A stretch of DNA of 64,000 bases from Cinclus cinclus (lineage: Eukaryota > Chordata > Aves > Passeriformes > Cinclidae): assembly GCF_963662255.1 (NCBI RefSeq), contig NC_085068.1, positions 5,084,001 to 5,148,000 of the forward strand. Reading direction: 5' to 3'. Each line of letters begins with the position of its first letter. Position 1 is the stretch's first letter. This document shows positions 1 through 13,555 of this stretch, one piece after another. Position numbers and translations under genes: made by a program. The notes under the pieces are model-generated. The model had not been told where the DNA came from, did no database searches, and saw only the letters and a list, made by a program, of their open reading frames with translations.

Positions 1-2256
1 ATGAATTATACACACCCAAATTAATAAGCCTGAATCTATGCATGTGTTAGGAGAAAGCAGAAGAGTTTGTACTCATCCCTAGATTTAGACCACAGAGCTA
101 ATAAAGCTGCAATCTCTTAAGCAAGCACATTTATGCTCTTAGGAATTCACCATGTCCTCTCTGCTATAAAGACAAATTCCAGCCACATCACTTCCTTATT
201 GTCCTTCTACTCTGAAATTAAAATAAAAATTCATGTTGACTATGGACCATCTTCTCAGCCGGGATTGAGCCATTTTCATTTTCTACCCATCCCCACTCTC
301 AAAGCCATTAATATTCTGAATATCCCAACTACAAACTGCTCCGAGCACCACACAGAGCAGGCTCAGACCACCTTGTTCAGCATCATGGGAAGAAAAATGA
401 CAATCCTATTGCATTCGCCCAGTTGTTTGGCCTACATCAGCAACACTATCAAGGGGATATTGCTCATGAACTGGGTGAAACCAGGAGCAGGAGAAAGACA
501 AAGCGAGCCCATGAGTGTCCAGCAGGGACAGGAGGGTCAGGGCTGACAACACCTGTCAGTGACAAAACACTCCAGAATGTTTCACTGCCATTTAGGCAGG
601 ACTTGGTTTGATCTTAAAGTGTTACCTGTGTGCAACTTCTCAAAGCAGAAACATTGATCTGCCTATGCTGAAGCTGAGAAGGGGATAAAGCTTAAATAAT
701 ACTGCTGTTTTGCTGACAATCTATGTCAGCAGTACAAGCTGTGACTGGGGGTCAGAGGTTGCCCAGGGCTGCCCAGCTGGAGCACGTGTCAGGCCGGGTT
801 TGCACGGCTTTGGTCTTCCAACTCATGCCATGAATTTCCTGCCAAGTGCAGAGCCATTTATTCATACCTGTGAAAACACCCCAGACTGGCTGAAGCCAGA
901 CCCTTGTCTGTTGCCCTAATGGATGAAAGCCCCACCATTTCGAGGCCCAAAGTGTTGCCTTCCCTTGGTTTGCAGAGAGCAGGAGACGGCCCAAAGCCCG
1001 CTGGCTGTTGCTGTCCCCTTACCCAGCCAGCTTGGCTGAGCTCATCTCTTCAGGAAAAGGCCTAAGGGCAGCCCTGGCAGCACTGTCTGGTGCCACAGGA
1101 CACTAAAGTCACCAAGTGGGAAATGGCTGTGTTTGGAAGATGCTCGCCTTGGTTTCCTGCACGGCAGTGAGCGGCAGGATCGCAGGAGGGGGGATGTTTT
1201 CATTAATAATGGTGTCTCACCAACCATCTGCTAAAGGTCCACACTATTAATTTAAGAGGAAAAAAATGGAATAGATTACTCTACAGTTTTCAATTAAAGT
1301 ACATGATGTCTTCAAACTGCAATCTTAATTAGATATTATAGGGTGACATTTAGGAATCCTGAGCTGTGATGGCTGATCAAGTCATCTGACTGCAACGGTG
1401 CTCCGCAGCACTGCTGGGGCCTCGTGCACCCAGCACCGTCAGAAGAGCTGTCTGTCTTCAGGTTCCAGTGCTGGAGCAGCTCTGACAAACTCCTGGGGTT
1501 AAAGAACCACAACAGTGAAACTCATAGCAGCCTAGGCACAACAGAGAACAAGCTGCAAATCAGAGTGGACACAGTCCCAACAAAACCCTACAGAAAGGGG
1601 TAGGAGAAAGGGAAAAAAGTAAACCAAGTGAAAAAAAAAAAAAAGAAAATTAGCAAATGGACAACTCAAACATTTTATTTTCAGGGTTAAACCTAATATG
1701 AAAAAAGAAGAGATTTGGACAAGAAATAATTTCCTCTAAAACATGTGAAAAGGAGAAGGAAAAAAACCCCAACCAAGAGCACAAGCAATGACTAAGAGGT
1801 ACTGGACCCGAACAAGATCAGCTCCTTCACCTGCCAAACACATGGACAGGAGCAAACTGATGCATGCACTGGGTCTTTAGAAAAGCAACAGCATAATTGG
1901 ACACAAGCCCCCAGCTATGGCTGCCCTGAACCACTCAGAAGCCCTATTAGTCACAAGTAAGAGCAAAGTTAGGCCTTGCATCAGCCCATGCCTAATAGGA
2001 TTAGGATGGATTTTATCTTCCATTTAGGCCCCACACTAAGGGACAGTTAGTAAAACAGAGCAGTAACAAATAATCCCAATCTTGAGTTACTGGAAAACAC
2101 CCACAGGTCATTATGTGATTTTTTTTTTTTTCCTTTTAAATGACCTTGGACTAAACCCTGTGATTTAAAGAACCATGAACACTGGCATCCTGCTGGCACT
2201 GCTGGTTCAGTTCACTTGTCCTCTGCAGCCTGAAAGAGTCAAATATGCGGTGGGAC

Positions 2257-2274
2257 AAAAAAAAAAAAAAAAAA
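2257..2274. repeat. Poly(A) tract, 18 A
   Basis: An uninterrupted run of 18 A on the plus strand, within the CAMTA1 intron. I see no retroposon body or target-site duplication next to it, so it is called a simple mononucleotide tract. Confidence 0.9.
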
Positions 2275-4050
2275 GGAAAATTCACTAAGATCCCTGTGTT
2301 TACGATCCATTAATTACAACGTAATAGCAAAAACCTCAATTATTGTACACAATTCAAACAGTCATGTGGCTTGAAGATGCCAGAGCACATTTCCCTGCTC
2401 CAGAGTGGGCATGTGCTGTCAGAGATGCTGCCCTGATCTCAATTCCCACAGAAACCAGGAGGAATATGGAATGTTCTTCAGCTCTCCTCCACCAAGCGGC
2501 AAAGTCTAACTGCATCATGGGGGATGGAGAAGTTCCCCTGTGAACCTGCCCATGCTGTGGCCTCCTCCCAGCCTGGATGGTCCCTCCTGCCATAGGGGGA
2601 TGCACCAGTCCCACTCTCAGCAGTGGGACCACTGTGGCCAGCGAGGTGAGAACACCAGGGCCTGCTCCATTTGCCTTCTCTTGCATGGAAACAGCAGCAA
2701 ACCCTTCCAAAGTCCTTCCAATGCAAGAATCATTAAAAGGGAAATATCCCCAGAAATTGCCCCTTTCTACACACTCCTCACTCCCATATGCTCTGACATA
2801 ATAATGTGCCAGAAATGTCTTTTCAGCATGTTTTTGCATTATGCCTAATTCTGTCAGAGTTTTTCAGTCCCACGTAACAACAGCTCAATGCAGAGTCAGA
2901 TATAAATCTGGCTTAAGAGACTCTCACCAGGAATTCATTTAAAACTGTAAATGTTAAAAGATTCTGCTGCTGATTTATGGCATTTTCTTACTTCAAACAG
3001 AATTAAAATCCTTCTTAAATGATACATATTCAATCATTATAAAAGCTGCATTCAAAGGATGCTGCTGGTCAGACTGAGAGCCATAAAGCCCAGAAATCTC
3101 AGAATAGCAGGCAATCCAGGAATAGCAGGGACTGGGACATTTTACTGGTTACCAATGCTCTGCTGTCATCCCACCACCTCAGTCTCACATCTTAATTACT
3201 GCAAACCAGAGTCCTGGATGCTGGTGCTATCATGCTCCATCTATCCCACTCCAGCCCAAGCATAAGGATCCCTTTTCCTGAAGATCTATTTCAACAGAGA
3301 AGCTGCTGCACCTGAAGTTATTACTGATCAGGTTTATTCATTTTCCATTGTTTACACTAAAGGTTTTCCCAGCTCTGTCAATACCACACAAGTGTCCTGT
3401 ATCACTGTGCAAACAACATTTAGTGTTAAAAAAAATTACCCATGCTACTCATTATCATCATTCCTATAAGAATTGTTCATGATTTGCATTTGTGAACAGA
3501 GAACATGGCAGAGCCTTGAGCTGTACAGCACAGCCCTGTAGCCAAGCATGGCCAGGCTGATGAAAACTCAGGAACAGTGTCTGGAATGAACCTGTGCAGC
3601 ACCAGTACATTTCACAAAGGGGTTTTAAGCATTCAAGATGCCAAAAGAACCACAGTCTATGAGAGGGTCATGGCTTCTGGCTGTCCTTCCTGGAGGCAGG
3701 AAGGATTGCCTGACCTGTACAGGAGTCCCTAATCTCAAGCTGCTCCACTGAAATAAAAAAAACCTAAATGGAAGGGTAAGTATCAAAAACAAGAATAAAC
3801 AAGTAGAAGCAGCCAGAAGAAGCATTATTCAGATATTTGTATAATTAATTGTTCCTTATTCAGAAGCCCCAGAGCCATTAGCAAGAAAGCATTGCAGGAG
3901 ATTCCTCCAACACGTCAGAGAGTGGTTCTGTCCCAGGCCCAGCTCAGATGTGTTGATGTCCCCAGCTCCTGGCTGGTGCTGATGGGTTGGTTGGTTTTGG
4001 CAAGGTTTTTTGGTTTGGGATTTTTCTCCCCAGATCTTCCCTGGTAAATT

Positions 4051-4190
4051 CAGAATCTCAGAATATTCTGAGTTGGAAGAGAGCCTGAAGGATCATAAAG
4101 TCAAACTCATAACTGAATGACCCATTTGGGGATTGAACCTGTAACGCTGGCATTATTCACACACTTTAACCAAATGAGCCAATCTCAGGG
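4051..4190 (-). mobile_element. TguSINE1-like SINE: tRNA(Ile)-derived head plus CR1-like tail
   Basis: Read on the minus strand, about 4190-4119 resembles a tRNA(Ile) gene. It has an A-box-like TGGCTCATTTGG and a B-box-like GGTTCAATCCC at tRNA spacing, the RNA polymerase III internal promoter. It continues directly into about 4118-4051, which matches the 3' end of avian CR1 LINEs (the segment read on plus as TTCTGAGTTGGAAGAG followed by GGATCAT). A tRNA(Ile) head fused to a CR1-X-type tail is the published structure of TguSINE1, a SINE family of passerine birds. The copy is diverged and its ends are approximate. It is the best taxonomic marker in the window. An alternative is a chance junction of a tRNA pseudogene and a CR1 fragment, but the continuity argues against that. 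Confidence 0.75.
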
Positions 4191-4953
4191 TCACTTCGAT
4201 GGATTTTTCACAAAATAAGGAACAAGCAGCCCAGTTTTTGGAGCCCAGCTCCAAAGCGCCGATCAGCTCCAGTGAAATCAAAACACTCACAGCTGTCATC
4301 AAACCATCCTCCCTTCCATGGAGGCATGAAAAGGAAAATATTTATGCCCCATGTCAAGATCCAGCCACGATGATTAACCAGGGCCCGTGGCCCAGGGGGC
4401 ACTGCAGGTCTGCCCCAGAGTGGCTGGCAATTGCCAGCTGGCTCCCATCTGTGGAAACTGCCCCTCTGACCTGGAATTATCCCGTGTGTTGGCACTGCAA
4501 GGAAACAACCATAAAGCCAGAGCACCATCAGGGAACTGTGAATTGCTTGTGAGTTATTTTCAGACTTCTAAAAGTTTAGTTAATCCTCACCTTTAAGAGA
4601 ACATATAAGATAAAAATGACAAGGGAAAAAAAATGACCAGAGAAAAGGATGTTTGTGTGAAAGAGCCATTTCTCATTCTGAGCAGTGCCAGGACAGCAAA
4701 CTGGCCAAAGTGCCAAGGATTCCCTGCATTTATCCTTGGAAAGGGGTTGACCAGAAGGCTGGTGAAAGGCAGGGCTGATGCCATGTCATGCCAGTGACCT
4801 CTGGACTGCGGGCACACAGAACACTGCTGCAGGCTCTGCTGGGGCTGCTGTGTGCTTTTTCATGGAGAGCAGCCAGCAGAGAGCATGGATGCTGCTTCCC
4901 AAAGGTTAAGCATCACAGGCGATTTCATCCTCTTTATATCTCTAAGCGGTTGA

Positions 4954-4976
4954 TTTTTTTTTTTTTTATTTTTTTA
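4954..4976. repeat. T-rich tract
   Basis: A nearly pure T-run with one A interruption, intronic. A simple repeat with no associated element that I can see. Confidence 0.8.
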
Positions 4977-6958
4977 AATAATCATAAATCCCAGCATCTG
5001 CTCCCAGGGCAGGAGCCCTTTGGCTCTGTGCTCAGCCAGGGAAGGGAACGTGGCTGCCAGTGGCTGCTGCAGGTGTTATTTTTAGTGTGACAGCTATTTA
5101 CCAGTTCCATTCCCAGAGGGAATTCAGGCAGTAAAAGGGATGCTGATGCATTTCTTACTTAATATAGAAAAGGGGGCGAGCCACCACATGCAGTGTGGCT
5201 GCAGATTCCTGCTCCTGCCAGGATGTGGCCTGAGCAAGGGGGATGCAGCCCCAGTGGTACCCGACACTGTGGTGGGACCACCCCAGCACAGGCTCCCCAT
5301 TCACCACATTCTAACTTTCAAGTTGATGTTTGAAAAAAAGCTTAGTAAAAGTAGCTCTTATAACTAATTGGCTTCACTTTGAAGCCCTGATCCTGTAATG
5401 AATGGCTCCCGAAATCAAACAAAGCGTTCTCAACACCAAAAAAATTGCCTGTTATGAAAGCAGAACATTTTTAGGGTAATATTGACTTTAACGCTCTGTC
5501 AAGGCACATTGACAGCAGGATGAAAACAGCCCTCCCTCTGCTCACCCAGCTCTAATCCAGCTGCTGAGAGGGGACCCTGAACACTCGTGCTTTACATTCC
5601 CAGGAGTGGGCTCATTTCTTATTAGTTTAAAAATAGATATTTTAAAAAAAATTAAATCTTGCTGATCAAAGAAAGGGATGCATTTCAGAATTACACTGGT
5701 CTTCTCTAGTTTTAAGCCTTTAAAGTTCTAGAGAGGCAGTTTTGACATCCAGAGACACTGCAGACCCAGACAGATGGGGATTCCTGGTTGAACTTCTTTT
5801 ATATTTCCTTTATTGCTTCATATTTACCAATGACCTGGAAATGAGAATCGTGAAGGTGCCACTTGAACATGACAGAAGACATTTCCAAGTGAGGCTCAGA
5901 CAGGCTGGAAAACCAGCCCAGAGCCCTGAAAAAATTACAAACTGGGCAAATGACTGACATGACACCGAGTGCGTGGAATGCAAAATAAAATCAAAGGAAT
6001 GGGGATTGGAAGAGCAAGATGCATTATTCATCCAGGCTGTGAGGGTCAGTGTTAGTGGCATTACCACTGAGTAAGTGAGGGCATCAGTACACAGCATGGT
6101 GGACACCTTGGATGTACCTGCATCACCATGAGCTACCCTGGTCACCCCAGATCCACTCTGTGCTCCCCAGGGCTCTGGCTATGGGCAACCACCCAAACCC
6201 CACCCACAGGATACAGAGAGACCTATGTATCTATAAATCTGTACACAGATACTCAAACACACACTCCTTGGGACACTTCATTCCCTCCAGCGTTTCCTGA
6301 AGGAAGACCACTTACAGAGCAGAAGAAAAAGAGTTTAATGAATTAAAGTGCACTTAAGTTAGGGAACACTAATGAAGTCACACCTTAATTGGGTATAATT
6401 GAGAAGACAGCCCTGCCACTGTTTGGATTATGAACTGCAATTTGTGTTCACATGGAAATTAGCAGCTACCTCCTCCCAGAGCAATCTGCTGAGAATGAAG
6501 TGCTGGTCACCCAGCACCTGTTACAGTTCTCTCTGTTTCTGTGGGGGAAAGCACCAAGGTTCACCCCTTTATTTCCCATTCCTGAGGTTTTCACTGCCTT
6601 ACTTGACCCTGATTTACCCAGCAACCATCAGACAGTGGTGCCAGCTCAGGGATGCCACTCTCGAGGATACCATGGGCAAGCTCAGCATCCCAGGAGCAGC
6701 CCAGCCACAACTCCAGAGGGGCCAGCAGCGCTGAATGTGCTGGGCACACAGGGATGGCTTCTGGGTGCCAGCGTGCCACAAGGGCACAGCCTGGCAGGCC
6801 CATCCCAGGGATGGGCTTTGTGCCAGTCCCAGATACGCTCCAGGAGTATTTCAGAACAGGGCAGCTCCCAGGCCCTCTGCCTGCCTCCTCATGCTGCCAA
6901 GAGCAGTCTCTGGCATGTGCAGACAGATTCTTGTCTGCACTTAAAATACTCTTTGATT

Positions 6959-6973
6959 AAAAAAAAAAAAAAA
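6959..6973. repeat. Poly(A) tract, 15 A
   Basis: A run of 15 A followed by an A/G-rich stretch on the plus strand. It lies inside a long chance open frame (6452-7258), where it encodes a lysine run. No element body is visible upstream. Confidence 0.85.
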
Positions 6974-9900
6974 CTAAGAAGAAGAAAAAGGAAACAAGTC
7001 ATGTTTTGTGGGACTGGGAGAATCAAAAGCAGAAATGGCAGCAGAAGCAATGCTTACTCAAGCCATGCTGCCAAGCTGAAAACACTTCAGCTGTGCCTGT
7101 GTGTGCCCTTGCCTTCAGCTGGTGCGGCTCCTGTTTGCTTGGCTCCAAATGGGGAGGAAAAAATGCCATTTCCTCAGTGCCTACCCTGGAGCACTGTGAG
7201 GAGTGGTGAAGGGGAAAGGCTGCACTGTTCCAGATACACAAAGAGTACACAGAAGTAGAAAAACGTCATCCCATCACTTAATGTATGCAAATTATGTTAA
7301 ATATTTCATTCATTAAATGGCTCAGGTTATTACTGAATTGTACCTTAAGCTGTTCAGAAAGTTCATTCTTCCTGCACTTGCTCAGTAAAGTGAAATAACT
7401 GACTGAAATGAATATTTTACAGTTTGTGCAGACAGAACATTTATTAACAATTCTTTCCCTCTCAGAGTCCCTTTTCTAAGCAGGTTTTGGGCACAGTGTG
7501 ACTTCAATTATCCATAGGGAATGAATTTTGGTTTCTTTTTTAGAGTTTGGTTTATTCCCAGTTTGGAAGAGCCCAGCAACCTGGGAGGACCTAAACACAA
7601 CCCTGCTGGGAGAGAACATCCACAGAGCTTTCCCAAAAGCTGGTGGGGAGAGCTGGGGGGGAGAGGAAAGCAGCCACAGAATTTAGGCACTTTCCTTCTT
7701 CTAAGTCCAGACAGCTCCACTCTTCACAGGGAAACAGCTCCTGCAATAGCCCATAACGTGCTATGGGTCCTCTGGGATTTCATTCGAGTAATGTGAAGTG
7801 ACAGGGCTCTGGCTCCTGCCATCCCCTGTCCCTGCCATTCTTGGGCCAGCCAGACAAGGGAGAAGGGGCCACTACAGGCAGCTGCAGCTGCTTCCAGCAG
7901 CACCAACAGCCCAGGCAGCAGCATCCTCCCCCATGGTGGCAGGGTCCTTACCAGTTCCAACTAGGGAAGCAGGTCCCAATTAACCCACCAGCATAGTCCA
8001 GCAGCTCCCAGACCAGCGGCCCAGCATGCAGACCCCCCCTAGCTGGGGTGAGGGCAGGACACAACATACCCCAGCATATGCCCAGAAGGCTGGCATCACA
8101 CAGGGAGTGGCCTGACAGGTAACACAGACAGCTCCACCACCCTCCATGGCACCACCTCGTACCACATCTCCAGATTACTTTCGCACGCCATGGGCAGCTC
8201 AAAGGGAAAACCCACTGGGTTTCAACACAGCTCCTAACACGGTGTGGCAGCCACGTCTCTGTGAACTTCCAGGTTTAGAGGAGACAGATGGATAAAAATA
8301 ATTATCACTGGAATGGTGGTACAGCATCTAAGTCAGTCCCTAGCCAATGGCCCAGGAAAGGCGGCTCCCTCTGGCAGGACTGTGTCCCTGGGATGGAGGT
8401 TTACAGTCTCAGCCTAGCAGACACCCTGCAATGTCTCATCAATCTCAGCTGGGAAAAACCTTTCCATTTCCAACGGGAATATGCAAACCAGGCTCCGCAC
8501 TGTAAATCTTCCTTTGCAGCGCTAAGGAGATAAGTAGGACCTATTAACCTCCCATGTTATTTCCAACTTCATTATTGGAGCTGACACAGGGAGAGCATGC
8601 GGTGACGGCTCTTTTTGGCAGAGTGCATGTAAATCGCTTTCTCAAAGGAAATTACTTCTCTGGGCTGAATGTTATTAATCTAAATTCTCCCTTAGTCAAA
8701 TTGTTGCCCGTAATAAATATGGAACACGTTGCTACGCTCATCTCCGAGGGCATCCTAATCCAGCTGCAGGTTTTCCCCTCAATTTGAAGGAGCTCCTGAG
8801 GAACTCCTCTGTGAGAGCAGCTTTCACCCAAGGATGGGACCATCCACCCCAATGTTGCCCAGCACACAAGCACCCTGTGATTTCATAATGAAAATGTATT
8901 TTGGCCCTGCCAGCATCATGTGCACCAGCAGTTAAGTGTGAGCAGGAGCAAGGCAGGGCCTGGTGAGGCTGGGGAAGGGACACAAGGCATGTCCTTTTCC
9001 AGAAACATGATGAGGTGGCCTTCCATGGCCAATATCTTTCATGGCTAGTACTTCATTTAAGTCAGCTTTGGTAATGTTAAAGCAGCTCAATTTGCAGTGT
9101 TTAGGACTTCATGCTCTTTTCCAGTGGATATACACTTGATATCCTCCTTGTGCAACTAAAAAACCCTGGAGTTTAAGCACAGATTAAAAAAACCCTTAAA
9201 AACCAGATCCAAACCCAAACTGAACTTTGCCAGAGATGGAGCTAGGAATTTTTATTTGCATGGTATTCCTTCCTTTCATTGAAAACCAGCTCCTTGCCAG
9301 TAAAGATTTTCACAGAAATCCTCACAGAACACCCTTCCACAAAAAGCTACAATCCCTTCTGCTCAAAGGCACACCCCAGGTACGAAATGGATTTGGAACA
9401 CTATAAATCCAGTGGCACACACAGCCCTTCTCCTCATTTGTTACCAGCCAAGTGTGAAAATGTTAATGAAGGCAGCTGTAATAATCTACGGGAATTTCCC
9501 AATTAAGATTTTGTTCACGTCCGCCAGCTCTCGCTCCAACGCAGCCTTTGAGCATCCTCCCTTCAACCCAACAGCAGCCATAATTGCTGGGCTCCATCCA
9601 GGTACCCTCACCTGGCCACCCCGGTGAGGGAAATCACTGCCACTCTATTAACTCCAACTTCTATTGCATTTATTCCTAGCAGAAAATGAATGCAGAGAGA
9701 TTTCAAGTGTGTGCCTGCCCCCCTACACAAGTATGCTTGAAATATAACACACTAACAGCACTGAGTCAGGCAATCACGTCAGGCACCACATCAGTCACTT
9801 TTACTGAAAAAGAAAAAAAAATTGAAATTAAGTTTTGGGGGTGGCTTATGGCAGCCCTGGCTCGTGGGAAGCTGATACCTTCCTGGTTCAGCAAGGTGAA

Positions 9901-12900
9901 CCCTGAGAGCCTGTCTGGGTGTTGGGAGCACATCTCTCTTCTGGCAAAGCAGAAGGAAAAGAGACTCCATGATAAAATGAAGGCATCCTCGCAAATAAAT
10001 TACTTTTCTACCACAGTCGTGTGATTTTTAATTTTCCTCTAATTTCAGGACTGCAGCACTGATATAAAACCCCTCTAAGTGTTTTAGGGGGATGGTAATG
10101 GTCCTATACTAAAATAATTCAACCAACACTATAATTTTAGTACCACTATCAAAATGAAATAATGGCTGTTTACTGTGTTACACCTTTCAAATGACCTTCA
10201 TTTGAATACAAATTGTGGCTCCAAACTCCAAAAGCCGCTCCATTTCAGGAGGCAGCAAATTGAGGATGTTTACCCAGGGTTTGCTCTGCCAGCAGATCCT
10301 TCAGCATAACCACAAAGGCCAAATGTGTTTGGGGGATTCTTTTCCTCTGAAGTTGCCTAAGACCAGCCTAAAGGACCCACCTGGATCTGACCAGAAGCCT
10401 GAGCCACAGCCCTTCACTCTGCTCCAAGCATCATAGGAATCACACATTCTGTTTTATCTGGAAATACTTATTGGTGATGAAACTGTTCATGCACAGATCC
10501 CTCCCTCCCAACCATCTCACCCTGGACAAAGAACTAAGATTACTCTGAAAACAATCAGGTGAGAGGAACAGGTGGATGGGTCCTGTCTCAGTCTGGGCCT
10601 TGAAAACATTTTACTCAATTTTATTTTTTTACGGTTAGGCTCTGTCTGCCCATCACGGGCTCCTGCGCTGGTTTTGGGGACCCCCATGCAGCCACCTCTG
10701 CCCAGAGAAGCTGTGGGTGCCCAGGCTGTGGGGAGCCCGTGGCACAGACCTGGGCAGCCCTAAAGGTGCTGCTCAGTCCACACAGCCAGAGCGGGGGTGG
10801 ACACAGGCGAGGATCTGCAGAAAAAATTTCACTACAGACATTTGCTGATATTCACTCATACACCTGGGAACCCCAGTCTATCACCAGCTAGTTCACTCTA
10901 ATAATGAATTTCTGCCCTTTCATCAACATTAGTCAGAATAAGCTCTGAGAAAATTCCCATCTGATGCCAGGAATATAACAGAAAACACTGACATGAACAG
11001 CAGCAAGTGAAGCCAAGCAATGTGCCCAGCTGCAAGGCAGGACAAGCTGCCACCACCCAAATCTGAGCCCTTCCAAGATCATTCCTAAGAAGGGGAAAAA
11101 AGTACAGTAAAAAAAATGTTTCTCCATAAGTTGCCAGAAGTTGTGCTACAAACTCCCTTCCTGTGGACACCAAAGGGCCATGATCCCACAAGGATGCTCC
11201 ATTCTCAAGAGCACTCCCACCTCAGGTTCCCCAGTTCCCATACAAACCAGTGGTGATCCAGGCACCAGGCTGAGTGCTGCCTTTGCTGCTGCTCACAGCC
11301 CAAGTGCTACAGTGGGAAAATCCCACATGCCAAAAATACGGAGCGTCTGTAAACACTCCCGTTGCGAGACACCTACGGGTAATTACTCACGATGAGTGAG
11401 GAGGAGGAAGAAAAACCCACTTTTTGTTTTTAATTCTCTTCTTTGTGCATAGAAGCTATTGCAAAAGAAGCCCCAACCAGCCAGCATCTCTGGAGGAAAG
11501 AGCAGCATGTGACCACAACAGCTAGAGTGAGGGCAGTGTTTTGACAGCAGAGCCATTTTGGGGCAGCAGAATGGGAAATCCCTTCTAGAAAGGACCTCTG
11601 CCTTTCCCCAAAGCTGCCTTTCCTTGGCAGATGCAGTCCTCCCAAGGGCAGAGCCAAACTAGCAGTGGAGGTCCCAGCTGGAGACCTTGACCCAACACCC
11701 GCCTCCGCTGTGGTGACATGTGGAGAAACAAAAGGAGTTTAAACAATAGGTGTTGTATAAAACATCTGAAAACAAGACAAATTAGTGATTAAAAATTAAT
11801 TTTAGAAAATTACAGTCTTGTTAATAGGCACTGTCGTGACTTTGCATGTTCCTTTTCAGGCAGGAAGGAGGATAGGGACGCAGAACACATTTTACTTTAT
11901 TTCAAAAACAGAAGAGTTAGATACCCATGCCTTTGGAAGCCTGCATTCCCCCGTGTCATCCTGGTGCTGGCAGCATGGCCCTGTATGGTGAGGTGCCAAA
12001 TGATGTGACCAGGGCAGGTGAGCACCTGCAACCCTGCACTGAAACCCCCACCACAAACCTGCCTGTGGGATGCTCCCAAGTTATTTTCATGCACTCAACA
12101 ACGAGGACTATGCCAAAATACTCAAGGTCAAGAGACCAGCATGGTTCGAGGCAATCTGCACCTCTTAAAACAGTGACAAATATGTTATTTAATTTTAATG
12201 AGCTTTTTTGCATCTCCAATCTAATTACAGCATTATCAAGCACTGCTCCGAACTGCAGGTGGCTGCTCATTACTTGGGGTAAGGCTGTCACAAGCATTTT
12301 TCATGAATACTAAAAACCACCTCGTTTCACCACCCACTCTAAAATATCCCCAGCTGATTGCTCCACTTGTGAATGTGGGGTTTGGTGTGGTTAAGAGAGA
12401 GCAATACCCACAAGCACAGCTTTATGCACCTGCCCAGCTACTCTGGCCAAAACCCCAGGGGAAATGCCACATCCACCAAAAACAAGTGAGTTTTGGTGTG
12501 CAAGATACTCGTGCCAGAAGTGTCCCCCACAAGGAAGTATGTCCCTGTACTGCATACAGCAGTGAGGACACCCTGTGACAGGGCACTGTGGAAAACCCCT
12601 CATTTCCAGATGGCTTCTACTTTTTGCTTTCAACTAAGCGTGTTTTTTAAGTCACTGTTAAAAACAAGGAAAACTCCGATGTCAAAAGCATTTTGGCAAG
12701 ATCAAAATTCTTCTATTTTCCTTTTAAGCTTTGCAAAAAAATCAGATTTTTCTCTTCCTTTTTGGCCAATTCCTTTGACCACTTCTCCTCATGGGCTGCT
12801 GTTTCCTCCATGCAGCACAAAGCTGCTGGAGCTCACATCCAAAAGGCTCAGTAACCAACAAGAATCAGATATTTTAATCCACCCTAAATCCCTTTTCCCC

Positions 12901-13363
12901 TGCATGGTTTGGTGAGCACAGGCAACAAACAAGCAATAACAAAACTCAAACAGCAGCTTTTCCTCTCATAAAGTAGGGAGGCAAGCAGGACACTCCCCCT
13001 CAAACACCCCCAAATCTTCATCCCTCAGGGAGGAAGGGGTTTCCCAGATCACCCTTGGATTGCCTCCCCCCCCCCAAAAAAGACTATTCCAGCGGGTGGC
13101 AGGCCACAGGTTTGCCTGACCAGGAGCACTAATTGGCATCCAGGGGGACATGGGGGTAATGGCAGGGGACTGCGGGCTGAGGGGACACGGGCTCTGCACC
13201 ACAGGGCCACCCCAGCAAAGCGAGAGCATCTTGGGCAGGCTCTGGGCTTGTCCCAGTTCTCCCGGCAGCCTCATCAGCGCTGTCAGTGCTCACTGATGCA
13301 GCTGGGAGAGGTTGCGGCACCTGGGCTGAGCAGCAGCACCTGGGCTACCTGCCCCAAGCCAAG

Positions 13364-13470
13364 TATGCACGTGTGTGTGTGTGTATGTGTGCATGTGTGT
13401 ATGCACGCATGTGTATGTGTGTACGCAGGTGTGTGTGTATGTGTGTATGCATGCGTGTGTATGTATGCGT
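13364..13470. repeat. Imperfect (TG)n microsatellite
   Basis: About 105 bp of alternating purine-pyrimidine sequence, mainly TG with interspersed CA/TA/GCAC steps. Such tracts can adopt Z-DNA under negative supercoiling (known property). It abuts the left edge of the CpG island at about 13.56 kb; a smaller CA-rich patch lies at about 13.51-13.54 kb. Its three frames produce Cys/Val/Met/His-rich open frames that are artefacts. Confidence 0.9.
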
Positions 13471-13555
13471 CTACGTTCTAGGCGTGTATCTCTGGGCCTG
13501 CATGTCCGTGTAACTGCACACACGAGGCACACACACATACAGAGCAGATCTGCCG

